Origin: Branchiostoma floridae
Taxonomy: Eukaryota; Chordata; Leptocardii; Amphioxiformes; Branchiostomatidae
Assembly: GCF_000003815.2 (NCBI RefSeq)
Contig: NC_049994.1
Location: 903,910 to 967,909 of the forward strand
Reading direction: 5' to 3'
Length of the DNA stretch: 64,000 nucleotides
Notes under the pieces: model-generated
Database searches by the model: none
The model's input: the letters and a program-made list of their open reading frames with translations, nothing else
Told to the model about the DNA's origin: nothing
Translations under genes and position numbers: made by a program
Shown: positions 20,401-29,970 of the stretch, piece by piece
Numbering within the stretch: the first letter of the stretch is position 1
Layout: each line of letters begins with the position of its first letter

Positions 20401-23347
20401 TTTAAATGTCCCTAGGGATGTCCACTTATACCTAAATGATGTAGCCAATAATGCTAATCATTTCGAAGAAAACGGGTAAAGTTTACTGTTGTAACAAACG
20501 TTACTGGTAACATTTGTTAAAATAATGTATTGCCATTTTTTGTATTGCCATTTATCGTGAAAAGAGGAATTTTCCTAAACAATCAGGTAGGTTTCACTGA
20601 AAAATAAGCCGATTTATCTTTTTTTCGAACAAAAAGTGCTGTTTTGTACATTTCAATGAGAATGAGTGCACACTGTTCTTCCCATCATGCAGCAGTTAGA
20701 AGCCCAACATCCACCATGCTAGGGGGAATGGCTGCGGCTATGTTCACCATCTGGCCGCAAACCAAATGTCAATATTTAAGAAGAACAAATACATTTTGTC
20801 CCCACCAAGTAACACAAGCTTTTTGCTTTTCCATGGCCAAATTTGCTGGAGGCAGTCTTGGGCTGGTATGGTTAAATGAAATACTAGGGTGTTTGTTGTT
20901 CAAAACCAAATATGTTACAATTAATGAACAGAATTTTTTTGAAAAAACAACAACTGTCAAGTCCTAACAAATATTAAACGATTTACAGAGAATATGTGGT
21001 CCTTTTCTGTATGGTTTATGTCATGTACATGAACAAAATGTAAACCATATGCTACTTTCTACCAATCCAGCCGAAAAAAGGTTTCAGTTGGATTTTCTAC
21101 CTGGTTTTATAAAAAAAATCATGCTCAAACCTCAACTTTTGCTGAATAATTAATGTCACATCTTCATGAATATCACCATATGCTACAAAATGGCCCCCTA
21201 CGGAATTAACTAATATTTCATCTCTATCAAAGTAACAATTGTATGTTTTGTCTCAAACATGGAGAAAACCTTTATACGAGGTTTTATTGGAACAAAGAGT
21301 CCTGCAGAAGGTGACCAAGCCAACATTCACATTGTGACATATCATGAAAAATGAAGATCACAGTTTCTCTCAACTTCAAAGGAAACCGCTCATACTCAGA
21401 AAACAACTGGAAATCCAATGGCATGGATATTTTCCTTTCCACTCAAACATATACTGGGTAGGTATATCTTGATGGAAAGACATTTTCTGACTGTAATTCA
21501 ATAGTACAACATCATGCATTTTAACACACCATGGAGAAGGTGGCTATAAAAAAGGTGCGGTTTCTTGAATGTATCAACACTGACCCTTATTCACGAGCTA
21601 TCGTACTACTTATATCATCATCAAAAGGAGGTAAACAGTACCCCTTTTTGCTCCTCCACTCAAAAACATATAAATCTAAATCCGTAGGAAGGCAATAATT
21701 TGAATAGTCACCTGTCGGTAGTTGGAAACGGAAAGACATGACTACAGGTGCCAGCTGCACTGGTTCCAGCGTTGTTTAACTGTCCCATCCCTAACCCTGC
21801 TCCTCATGCCTTATCTCCACTAACACACTTACCACCAATCCCATACCTGCTACACTATCAATATGTCAATACCACTCCTTTATCCTTCCAATATCTATCC
21901 TCAACAACTGTGGAAGATGACTTACTGTTCTCAGCTTGGAAATCAGGCACAAACTGTTCTTCGTCTTCAACACAACTTGCTATAAAATAAAGAGAAACAT
22001 TCTTAGATCAAAAGGGAGAAATATCACACTAAAAGTTATGACAGGACATCTGCAAGGAGAATAAACATAGTCACCTATAATATAATATGCACAATGCCAT
22101 GCATCACACATGAATATGTCTATGTCATGAATATGCATACACCAAAATCTGCACATAACAACAAATAAGAAGATCTTGGCATTACCTTCAGCTAGCCAGG
22201 CCTCCTGGAGTTGGCTCAAATCTTGAAACAGCTCTGAAGATAAAGAGAATCAGAAGTCAGCATCTAATCGTGATGATGCTTCATAACATGGAAAAAAGGT
22301 TGCTCTAACACATGACCATGAGCCATTTTCTTGCAAGACGTACTCTTTTATTTTATGAGCATTTCTGGTCCAAATATACACTGAACATTACTTGGGTAAA
22401 TTTGTGTCTCTGACAACTGGTGGCAGTTATTTGCTGACTACCAAGTATTCATTTACACTAACGGTAGCAGGATGGAAATTTCATTTTGCAGATACATTTC
22501 TAAATTGTTTGCATCTTCATATTTTTATATCCTCGTATAAGATTTTGCTGCCCAAATTTGTCTGTTTATACCATTGTCTTTTATGCATGACGATGTCTTC
22601 CTAGACAGAAACAACTTGATGCTTGAAAACCTATTTCAACAGTCGAAGAGATTTTTCTAAAATCTCTTACTCACAGCTGATGATTCAAGGTTCCTGAACT
22701 ATCACTTCACTTCACTTAATTCATTTATCCAGGAACTGCTAAAAATTTGATTTCATCCGCATCGTGTCGAAAGAACCTATCAAAAGAAATAATCTTGCAC
22801 CTTCAGAATCTTGAAGTTCCTTGCGTTTTTGTCCATCATTTGCCGGAGGTGTGTCATCCTCACGATCTGTACTGGGAACACTCTGCAACAAGACAAAAAA
22901 CACAGGTTATTTCGGTTTTCTCCTACATAAGCAGTACAGTATCACCTTTAAATAGTCTTTACTTCTCTTCTGGAATGGTAACTGTTAGTTACTTTCCCCC
23001 TCCACCAAAACTCAGCCTGTCTGTTTTTCAGCACATGCACACTACAGTTCTTCAACTCCAGAGCCAACATGCCCCCAAATTATGACATGCCCCCGATCAA
23101 AATAATAATTTGCAGTAAGGTTGAAACTCAGGGGGCGCCAAGCTGGTTTGTGTAGATCTGGAAACAGTCTGGCATCCAGTGCAGTGGAGATCGGTGAAAT
23201 TTTGTCATCTGCCAGCCTTTATGTTAACGTTAAATTATATGTTTTCACCTCCCTCCAATAAAATACGTTTTTGTAAGGTTTCCTTACCTGAGGATACATA
23301 TAAGGCACTTCCTGGTCGTAGAATTCTTTCCGCTGGTTGTAGGCCAT
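11456..23347 (-). CDS. ETV1/4/5: ETV1/4/5 (PEA3-group) ETS transcription factor
   Basis: Eleven coding exons with consistent phases: 23288-23347 (ATG at 23347), 22801-22882, 22186-22233, 21926-21979, 18462-18723, 17505-17800, 17053-17121, 15749-15817, 12833-12993, 12192-12398 and 11456-11629. They give 493 aa, against about 480-510 in vertebrate ETV1/4/5. The N-terminal acidic activation module is clear ([16 protein letters not shown], then [13 protein letters not shown]). Central sumoylation-type sites are present (VKSEP, IKQEF, IKQEP), along with RQLSEP/RQVSDP repeats. The ETS domain runs from [20 protein letters not shown] through [20 protein letters not shown] and includes both DNA-contacting arginines. 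The C-terminal [11 protein letters not shown] motif is PEA3-specific. It is a nuclear DNA-binding factor for GGA(A/T) sites, usually downstream of FGF/ERK signalling (family knowledge). A single PEA3 gene fits an unduplicated chordate genome. Confidence 0.96.
11884..12121. repeat. (TGAG)n/(TTGA)n microsatellite in the last ETV intron
   Basis: About 240 bp of TTGA then TGAG/TGTGAG repeats lie 70 bp downstream of the ETS-domain exon. On the minus (sense) strand CTCA repeats contain no stops, so the ETS exon frame stays open into the intron as far as 11802. Confidence 0.9.
13821..14028. mobile_element. TA-flanked CTGTAAATGC MITE, copy 1 (208 bp)
   Basis: Ends CTGTAAATGCAGAAATGTTC and GCGAACTTAAATGCATTTACAG are inverted and flanked by TA on both sides (13819-13820, 14029-14030). 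Inside are repeated CGCGAAC/GTTCGCGG and CACCGC motifs. Two further copies lie at 50768-50974 and 61651-61806. The TA duplication points to the Tc1/mariner superfamily. It lies in an ETV intron. Confidence 0.8.
14219..14567. repeat. Probable MITE with CCGTCATATGACGG-type palindromes
   Basis: Left end AGGCCCGATTTACATTGGG and right end TAGTGTAAAGTGAGCCT are partly inverted copies. Both subterminal regions carry CCGTCATGTGACG / CGTCATATGACGG. No target duplication could be defined. The plus and minus open frames here are by-products of the GC-rich centre. Confidence 0.45.
15187..15252. repeat. (CCAT)n/(CCAA)n microsatellite
   Basis: A short run of CCAT followed by interrupted CCAA units in an ETV intron, just before the GGACAAGT repeat. 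Confidence 0.7.
15284..15583. mobile_element. GGACAAGT MITE, copy 1 (about 300 bp)
   Basis: The left end AGGGTTGGACAAGTCC is inverted with respect to the right end AACTTGTCCAACCCT. The interior carries several GGCAAGTGAAAG units. A second copy lies at 33281-33658 and a right-end fragment at about 29232-29421. Non-coding. Confidence 0.65.
18864..19063 (-). repeat. GGTACCGGTAC dispersed repeat, copy B (truncated)
   Basis: Contains AGGTCCAACAATCGGTCCAA, TTTTGTACCGGTACACCC and the core AAAATGTGTGAATGCCTGAT shared with copies at 46572 and 58170. It is about half length and lies in an ETV intron. Confidence 0.65.
19064..21925. other. Large ETV intron without recognised genes
   Basis: The sequence between ETV exons at 18462-18723 and 21926-21979. 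Open frames here (for example at 20146 and 20644) show no family signature or exon borders. Near 20310 a few bases resemble the GGCAAGTGAAAC motif of the GGACAAGT element. Confidence 0.4.
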
Positions 23348-24557
23348 TGGCACTGCGTGTGTTGGGCCGCCCCGCTCACCCTGCGAAAACATGGAGGCCG
23401 AAAATTATGAATGAACGCCTGCTACAACAGCAGCGTAACAGCGCACCGACGGTGCTGGGTTCAAATCCGCCTCGACGGGAAAACACAACTTTACCTGCGT
23501 CCATACTTCACTTTGCAATGCAAACTAGGTTTGTGTCTGATCATATACATGATATAAACAGCTGTTATCCGATCCAAAAGAGCACGAGAACCCCACAAGA
23601 TGGCAAGATGCACGGCGATCATGGTGGACGGGCCCAGACGGCTGCATAACGCCATACCTCTACATTTATACATGGTAGGCAGTCCCAACCCTCACCTTCA
23701 AACACCAAAACTCCTCACAATCAGGGGCAAACCGGCGGCGATGACCTAGTTGGTGAGGGACTACAAACACCCTATTCCTCTTTGGTCCTTCCTAGCGCGA
23801 TTGGAAGCCGATATACAATCGTTTTTCGCAAAAAATACTCCGTCGACGGCATAGATTCCCTGCTATGAGAAATGTCCACTATGCCTCCGCAACCCAGCAG
23901 GACGGAGAAGCTGTTGTGCTGGTTGGTCAAGTCATTAGCAATACTCGTCGGTGATTGGTCAAAGTAATCTATACTGTCAATGGCTTCATTAATAATTATT
24001 TTGCTGAAACCCTAGGCGGGATCACCATGGCGATGCATTGACGTCATGAAGTGGCTTGTATATCAGGAAGGCGGAGCTAACCATTGACAAGATAAAGAAA
24101 GCAAATACCTCACGAGTGTGAGCCAATCAGCAGTAGGGACCTTTGCCCTTTGAAAGATTTATCGATGGTAGATTGACGTCCTTTCATATGCAAATCATGC
24201 TAATTCAGACCTGTTCATTCACAAATTTTCCACTTACCTGCCGTCCTGTAATTCACCTGATCTCATTGATAGTGGAATAGCGAGTTGAAATACAACACCA
24301 TCAATGAAGGTTTACGCAACAGTAAACAAACCGCTTATGTTACTTGGGCTGGGAGGGAGGCGCAAATGAGAGAGAGAGAGAGTGCAGAAAACCAAAGGTC
24401 CTTGAGAAAACGAAGGGAAGCACTAGGCTCTCAAGTGAATGTGGAATTACCATACAGTTGTAGACACCTCGTATTTCCACTTTTCTGGTAACGTTACGTT
24501 AAAGTTGTGAGGACATAAAAACATGATATGGAAAACTACCCAGTGATGTTCAACGGC
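23348..24557. other. ETV upstream region / presumed promoter side
   Basis: The ETV 5' UTR starts directly upstream of 23347 and is GC-rich to about 23400. Further upstream nothing resembles a gene. A TATA box or initiator cannot be fixed by eye. The 23441-23480 stretch has a B-box-like string but no tRNA fold. Confidence 0.35.
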
Positions 24558-24790
24558 TAGCCTCTACCAGGCTACGTGGATCGGTGGTCTATTAAATGCA
24601 TTGTAGAAATTGGACAAATAGAGTCAATAGTACGCTAAGGGAGTCAGCCGGCCTGAAAAAAAACATTACGAAGTGGTGAGGATAATGTTTTTTTTTTCTG
24701 GCCGGCCAACTCACCCTAGCGTACTATTGACTCTATTGTTTGTCCAATTTCTACGTTAGACCACCGATCCACGTAGCCTGGTAGAGGATA
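24558..24790. mobile_element. Foldback/MULE-like palindromic element with 9-bp target duplication
   Basis: Two arms of about 95 bp, from TAGCCTCTACCAGGCTACG to its inverted partner CGTAGCCTGGTAGAGGATA, pair almost completely around a loop of about 45 bp. TTCAACGGC is present directly before (24549-24557) and after (24791-24799). A 9-bp duplication and very long arms suit Mutator-like or foldback elements. Confidence 0.75.
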
Positions 24791-24986
24791 TTCAACGGCA
24801 ACCGGCTACGGCTGTAGACACCCACACAGAGATCACAGATCTCATTCAAGACCATTCAGGAGTTGGAATCCCACAATTTTGTTTTCTATTGGCTCTACTG
24901 TCCTGTATCCTGTATGTACTGTACTACTAGTAGAGTAGAGTACTATACTGTACTATACATGATGACTTTACATGGTCACTCGGCCA

Positions 24987-25854
24987 TTAGGCCATGTTGG
25001 TTTGATTATATGGATGACATCCTCTGGGAACTCCATAACTGATGCGAGCGAGCGAGCGAATAAAAAAAAAGTTTGGCCTCCAGTATGAAATCAAAGTGGC
25101 CAGGAAGGTTTAACATAGGACTAAACACACATAGTATGGTATACCAACAGTTAGGTGTAGGGACCAGTACATTATACGGGTACAAGACATTTTTTTCTTC
25201 TTGGACCAATCCGAAAAAAAACAGACCTGGAAAAAAAATCAGAGGAACAGGTTTCGCCAATTACAAAATGGACACACTATGTCAGCAGGCATTTGGGGTC
25301 TTACCGGGGGCCAAGAAGACAACAAAAGGAAGTCAAGTAGAGTTTAACGTCAATTGTACCAAGTTTCTACAGTCAAAGGTACAGAGACAGTTAGCCTTTA
25401 TTACTTGGAGATGGGATTTTTAAATGCCAGTGGGAGTCCAATGATCCACCAGATTCCTTTGTAGCAAAACTGACCAATTACCATTGTTTTGAGTATTGCA
25501 GTTCTTAAGTTTCCACAGACAATCAGGTCCAGGTTCAGATTCGGACCTGAAAATGATCCTCTGGACCTGAACGGGACCTGAATTTTCTGTACTGGTACCT
25601 CCCCCTACAAACAGTAGATTTTTTTCTTTCTGTCCTTTCGCATCTTATTCTTTGACTTTAGATTTATTTTGGCATTCTATGGCATTAGACTATGATTAGT
25701 TATCTGTTTTCTGATACTTTTTTTTTTTCAATCTACAGAATATTTGTGCTCATTTTACAGCTGCTTTGCATAATTCATTGTGTGTGGTCGAAATTTTTTT
25801 TTGGAAACGGCCGAAAATTGGTGCGATCCATATAATCAAATCAACATGGCCTTA
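24987..25854. mobile_element. TTAGGCCATG MITE interrupted by a second repeat
   Basis: The left end TTAGGCCATGTTGGTTTGAT and the right end ATCAAATCAACATGGCC are inverted. In the middle sits copy C of the GGTACCGGTAC repeat (about 25153-25612). The same host element recurs at 33034-33800 with a different guest. Partial copies are seen near 43995-44060 and 56340-56447. Confidence 0.7.
25153..25612 (+). repeat. GGTACCGGTAC dispersed repeat, copy C (nested)
   Basis: Runs from GTGTAGGGACCAGTACATTA to TGTACTGGTACCTCCCCCTA, with GGTCCAGGTTCAGATTCGG before the right end. It splits the surrounding TTAGGCCATG element. Confidence 0.65.
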
Positions 25855-25857
25855 CTA

Positions 25858-25957
25858 TGGGCAAATAGGGTGGCTCGCCCACTCGCTCAATCTGAGCTAA
25901 ACTCAACTCAGGTGTTAAAAGAAACCCCCTTGTGGGTGGAGCGACCCTATTTGCCCA
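25858..25957. mobile_element. Short TA-flanked MITE (100 bp)
   Basis: TGGGCAAATAGGGTGGCTCG and its inverted partner GAGCGACCCTATTTGCCCA bound a loop, with TA on both sides (25856-25857, 25958-25959). It abuts the right end of the preceding element. Confidence 0.6.
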
Positions 25958-26189
25958 TATAATATAGTACTAGTATACTCTCCAAGCAGGGGTTAGGCTC
26001 CGGTTGTTTTGTTTTTTTTGTTTGCCATTTTTATCGGGATTTCTATTTCGTCAATCTTCTTGAAGTACGCCAGCATGTTAGGTTTTGACACAGCAAGATA
26101 CAATACAAAATAGATAGCCCGATAAAAACGACTAAAAAAAAAAAGCTCATGTCTACCAGACTCCCCAGGTCGCTGGAAAAATAGTAGAA

Positions 26190-26332
26190 AGTGGCCTGGA
26201 AAAATAGTAGAAAGTGGCCAAATAGACAGAAAACACACCGGAGAAATTAGGTGGCCGAGGAGTACAGTTTGCGGCCATCGAAACTCTCTGGTGTGTTTTC
26301 TGTCTGTAGTATTTGGCCAATTTCTACTACTA
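26190..26332. repeat. Imperfect inverted repeat (hairpin)
   Basis: The block AGTAGAAAGTGGCCAAATAG...GAAAACACACCGGAG is mirrored by CTCTGGTGTGTTTTC...GGCCAATTTCTACTAC around a loop of about 45 bp. The left flank has an extra direct copy of the AATAGTAGAAAGTGGCC unit. No target duplication was found. Confidence 0.6.
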
Positions 26333-26486
26333 ACGTTAGGTCTTTAGATTAAGGTAAATTGTCTGTGTAACGCAAACTCCGCTGTCCGGGGCTAATTGGC
26401 CCCTGCCCACAATGTAACGTTAGGTCTAAGTTCTTACATTTTTCAGTATTATACAATTCTTTTGCTAGGGGTAAAACTGTGTCAGT

Positions 26487-26509
26487 CCAAGGAGGTTCAA
26501 CCTCCTTGG
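26487..26509. repeat. Perfect 23-bp hairpin with a sister at 26843-26872
   Basis: CCAAGGAGGTT and AACCTCCTTGG pair around a single base. The same CAAGGAGGTT/AACCTCCTTG pair recurs at 26843-26872 with a 10-base loop. No gene is near enough to suggest a terminator role. Confidence 0.6.
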
Positions 26510-27387
26510 TCAGTCATGGTATGCTCCTTGCTATGTTAGCTACCCGCCAAGCCATTTAATTTGCCTTTTCGTCCTTTGACCTTCCGATCATGACGTCATC
26601 AGAACGGCACGACAGGTTTCGTAAGTTTTGCTGACCACCAAGAAGTAACAAATGTGTCGTTGGATTCTGTAGGAGAAGAAGGTAAGTGGTATTTTAGGCA
26701 TTGATGTAAGATCAATTTAGAGTAACAGACTGTTGATCGGTAAAGGGGAGGGGAAAATATAAGTGCAATTTTTGATAGAATTTCATGCGCATTGTTGAAG
26801 GGGGAGGGGGGCAGGTCATTCCTGCGCAAGACAAGAGTAGAGCAAGGAGGTTTATGTGATATAACCTCCTTGAGTAGAGTTAGTATAGTAGACAACAACT
26901 ATTGAATGAAATTATTGACAACATAAATGAAGTTTACGGAACACCACAACAAGAAAGACGACATGGTTACCTTAGCAAGAATGCGAGAAGACCAGCTGGG
27001 GAATGAACAAAGGGTATATACAAACTTCTGCTGTAACGTTATATAATTTGTTACACGTAGAGGGCACTAAGAGGTGGGCTCATCTAAATTAACTACCTTC
27101 AGCATAGCTTGCGATCACCACACAAAACTACAACATTTTCAAGTACTTCAGTGGCCCGACCTCTGACATGACCCAACGGCGTGACAGATGTTGGTCAACT
27201 ATCCCTTAGAACTTCATATAGAAGAAGAAGAAGCAGGACTAAGTAACACTTCCAAACACGCATAAGCAAGGCACCAGTGTGCAAGCACCATTGAGGACAG
27301 CAAACTAAAAGAGCACTAAGCAGGAAAAGCACCAGGAGACCACATCTAGCGGAGAAGTAGACGTTAAATAAGGACAACAACAACAAC

Positions 27388-27580
27388 ATCTTACTAACAT
27401 AGTAAACAAAGCAAACAACTTAGCACTTGGCTTTTTAAGACGAAACTTGAAAATGAGATCAAAGAAAATCAAAGAGCTGGCATATATTGCTCTAGTATGG
27501 CCCATACTTGAATTTGTCCTGCAAAGACATCAAGAGTACAGCAAAGGGCAGCCTGCTGGACATTGCACCCTTATAGATGT
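27388..27580 (+). pseudogene. LINE reverse-transcriptase fragment (thumb / C-terminal region)
   Basis: One frame reads HLTNIVNKANNLALGFLRRN and continues through LKMRSKKIKELAYIALVWPI. This is the conserved KANxxLxFLRRNL...KxxAYxxLVxPxLEY block that follows the RT catalytic core in many CR1/Jockey-like LINEs. It has no catalytic core, stops lie on both sides, and it is a dead insertion. Confidence 0.7.
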
Positions 27581-27769
27581 ACTTTGATAAATTGACTATC
27601 AACCAGATAGTCGGTCATTCTACCAACCTGATGAAACTCTTTTCGGAAGCGAAAGTCTAATCAGTCAGTCGGTTATACTTATAGTCATATGGTACTATTA
27701 CAGCACTGTTGCGGTACACTTTCTTCTAGCTGAAATGACAAAGCCCTGCCCATAATGACCGTGTCATTT

Positions 27770-28790
27770 TGAACCTTGACTTGAGGTGTCATTTTGTGCC
27801 GAAATCTGCAAGTTTGTGTTGGATTTGACTGCCATTATGAGACATAAAGATTCCTGCGGATGCATGTGGGTGGGTCAATGGAGTAGTCTACTGTAATATG
27901 GGAGGAAATTTCGTTGTAAGAAAATTTGAATTTAGTTGATACAGAAGTTTAAAAAATTTGTTTTATTATTTTAAACAAAGTATAGGAATGCTGAAACATA
28001 TATAGTCTCATACCTTTTTAAGAAAGATCTGTGTACCTCATACCTTTTTAAGAAAGATCTGTGTACCTCATACCTTTTTAAGAAAGATCTGTGTGAGTGT
28101 GAGCTTTTTTTCCAACAAATAACTGTACATTCACCCGTGGGTTAGTACACTAAATTGGAAAGGTACACTGTACAGTAATATCAGTGGATGGGACATACAG
28201 ATACGTCGGTCAAGAACGTGTGTATGTTGTACATGTATTTGAAATTACAGTCAAACCTGCCCGAGCGACCACCTCTTCTCAGCGACCACCTGGCCATTTC
28301 GACTGCTTTTTCTCGGTCCCGATTTTTTTTCCCATTGACGTAAGCATTAAGCGACCTTTTCTCAACGACCACCTAGCCAACACGACCGCGACCGGCCCAA
28401 ATTGGGACCCATAACGACCGCATCATTTTTAAAATTGAGGTTTTCATCGATTTTTTATGATAGCTAGCGCGATTTTGTGCCGAAATCGGCCAGTTTGCGT
28501 CGGGTTTTGACTGCCATTACGATGTTATGTTTAGAATAAAGATGGCGGCGGTCAATGGGTGGGTCAATGGGGCAGTCTACAGTAATATGGGAGGAAGTTT
28601 CCTTGCAAGAAAATCCGAAGTTGTTACAGAAGTTTAAAAAAAATCTATATCATTATAAAATGAACGAATGCTGAAACGTATATAGCCTCATACTTTTTAA
28701 AGAAAGATCTAAGTAGCTCATACCTTTTTAAGAAAGACCTGTGTGAGTGCTTTTTTCCAAGTGTACCGTACATTCAGCCATGGGTAAGTA
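27770..28790. repeat. Diverged direct duplication with a 3 x 30-bp tandem
   Basis: The block 27780-28110 (TGGGTGGGTCAATGGAGTAG, AATATGGGAGGAA, GAATGCTGAAAC, CATACCTTTTTAAGAAAGAT) is repeated with about 15-20% change at 28440-28760. At about 28006-28095 the 30-mer containing CATACCTTTTTAAGAAAGAT is present three times in tandem in the first copy. The second copy has only two diverged units. Confidence 0.6.
28250..28440. repeat. CGACCACCT dispersed repeat
   Basis: Repeated GCGACCACCTGGCCATTT, CGACCACCTAGCC and TCTCGGTCCCGA motifs. Related stretches are at 29150-29220, 31860-31930 and (inverted) 57290-57565, each near TCAAACCTG/CAGGTTTGAC ends. It is a dispersed element spread through the window, non-coding. 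Confidence 0.6.
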
Positions 28791-29452
28791 CGCTATCGGG
28801 ACATACCGGGCATCGAATTCGAAAGGTGCACCGTAGTAGTTATTTCAGATACGGCGATCAAGAACACAGCAACGCATAAAGGTCTGTATGGTAACTGACA
28901 GCATCAAAGTTCCCTTACGTCTAAAACGTTAGTGTACAAATATTGAGCTTTAAAACACTGTATCATATCGCGTATAAAAGGTTGATAAAAGCTTGGGGTT
29001 AAATTTACAGTTAACAGTGTGCGTGCTGTATTTGACATTAAAGACTTTGCTTCTTTGCGTGCGTGCAGTGTGCTTGCTATATGCCATTTAACACAACGGA
29101 AACCATTTAAACTATGCATCGGGCATGTTGTGAGTTGATACTCTTTTAACCGACCACCTGTCCAATTGGACTGCTTTTGCCCGGTCCCCCGGGTGGTCGG
29201 CAGGTCGGCAGGTTTGACTGTACTTGTTACTGTTAAAGTCATGCCATCAAGCAATGGTCAACATAGAAAAATAGAGGCAATAGTAAGAATTCCATTGCTG
29301 GAAGTGAAAATGCATGTAATAGTGACATTTGAATTTGAGGCAATTGAAAAATTGGTTTGGGCAAGTAAATTCTTTATATGCCCGATAGTGAATTTTAGAA
29401 AACTTGTCTAACCCTGCAGATAGGGCCCTGGTTTACATGAGTTTCTCAATAA

Positions 29453-29819
29453 GGCACGATCTACACACAGTTTTTCCCGATATCGGCGAGCCTACAACCT
29501 CTCGCCGACAGCTTTTTTTCATCGTCTAGATGGAACTACTATATCGCCATTACAATATCGGGAAAATTTCTCGCGAAAGGTCCGGACCATTCGTACGAAT
29601 ACTACGATACCTTACCGATAGCTTAGCAGGGGTCCCCGACAGCTTTGCGCGCGTGTAGATGCTTCCTGACTTCGGGAAGGCTCATTAGCATATAACGCCA
29701 TGTGGAAAATCGCGCTATATGTTTATGACTGCAAGCGCCATGGGTGTCCGGCCTCCTACGTTCTAGGTCCCTCCCGACATCTCCACAGATATCGGTAAAA
29801 ACTGTGTGTAGATTGGGCC
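29453..29819. mobile_element. Harbinger-type MITE (367 bp) upstream of COX11
   Basis: Termini GGCACGATCTACACACAGTT and CTGTGTGTAGATTGGGCC are inverted, with CGATATCGG next inside each, and are flanked by TAA at 29450-29452 and 29820-29822. It ends about 90 bp before the COX11 5' UTR exon at 29911, so it may lie in the first intron or proximal promoter. Confidence 0.75.
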
Positions 29820-29970
29820 TAAGTTGCACCAAGGAAACATGGTTACTTGGCACAACAGCTCAACCAGGTATTTTGCACCCTGTATTAACTACATCTCTTT
29901 CCTATTCCAGGAGAAATACCACAACTGTCCTGCTGATCGGCTGCTTGAGAAAATATAAACTTCTCTCAAA

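Noticed and set aside
23427-23480. Possible tRNA with B box GGTTCAAATCC
   Set aside because: No matching A box, acceptor stem or anticodon arm could be paired.
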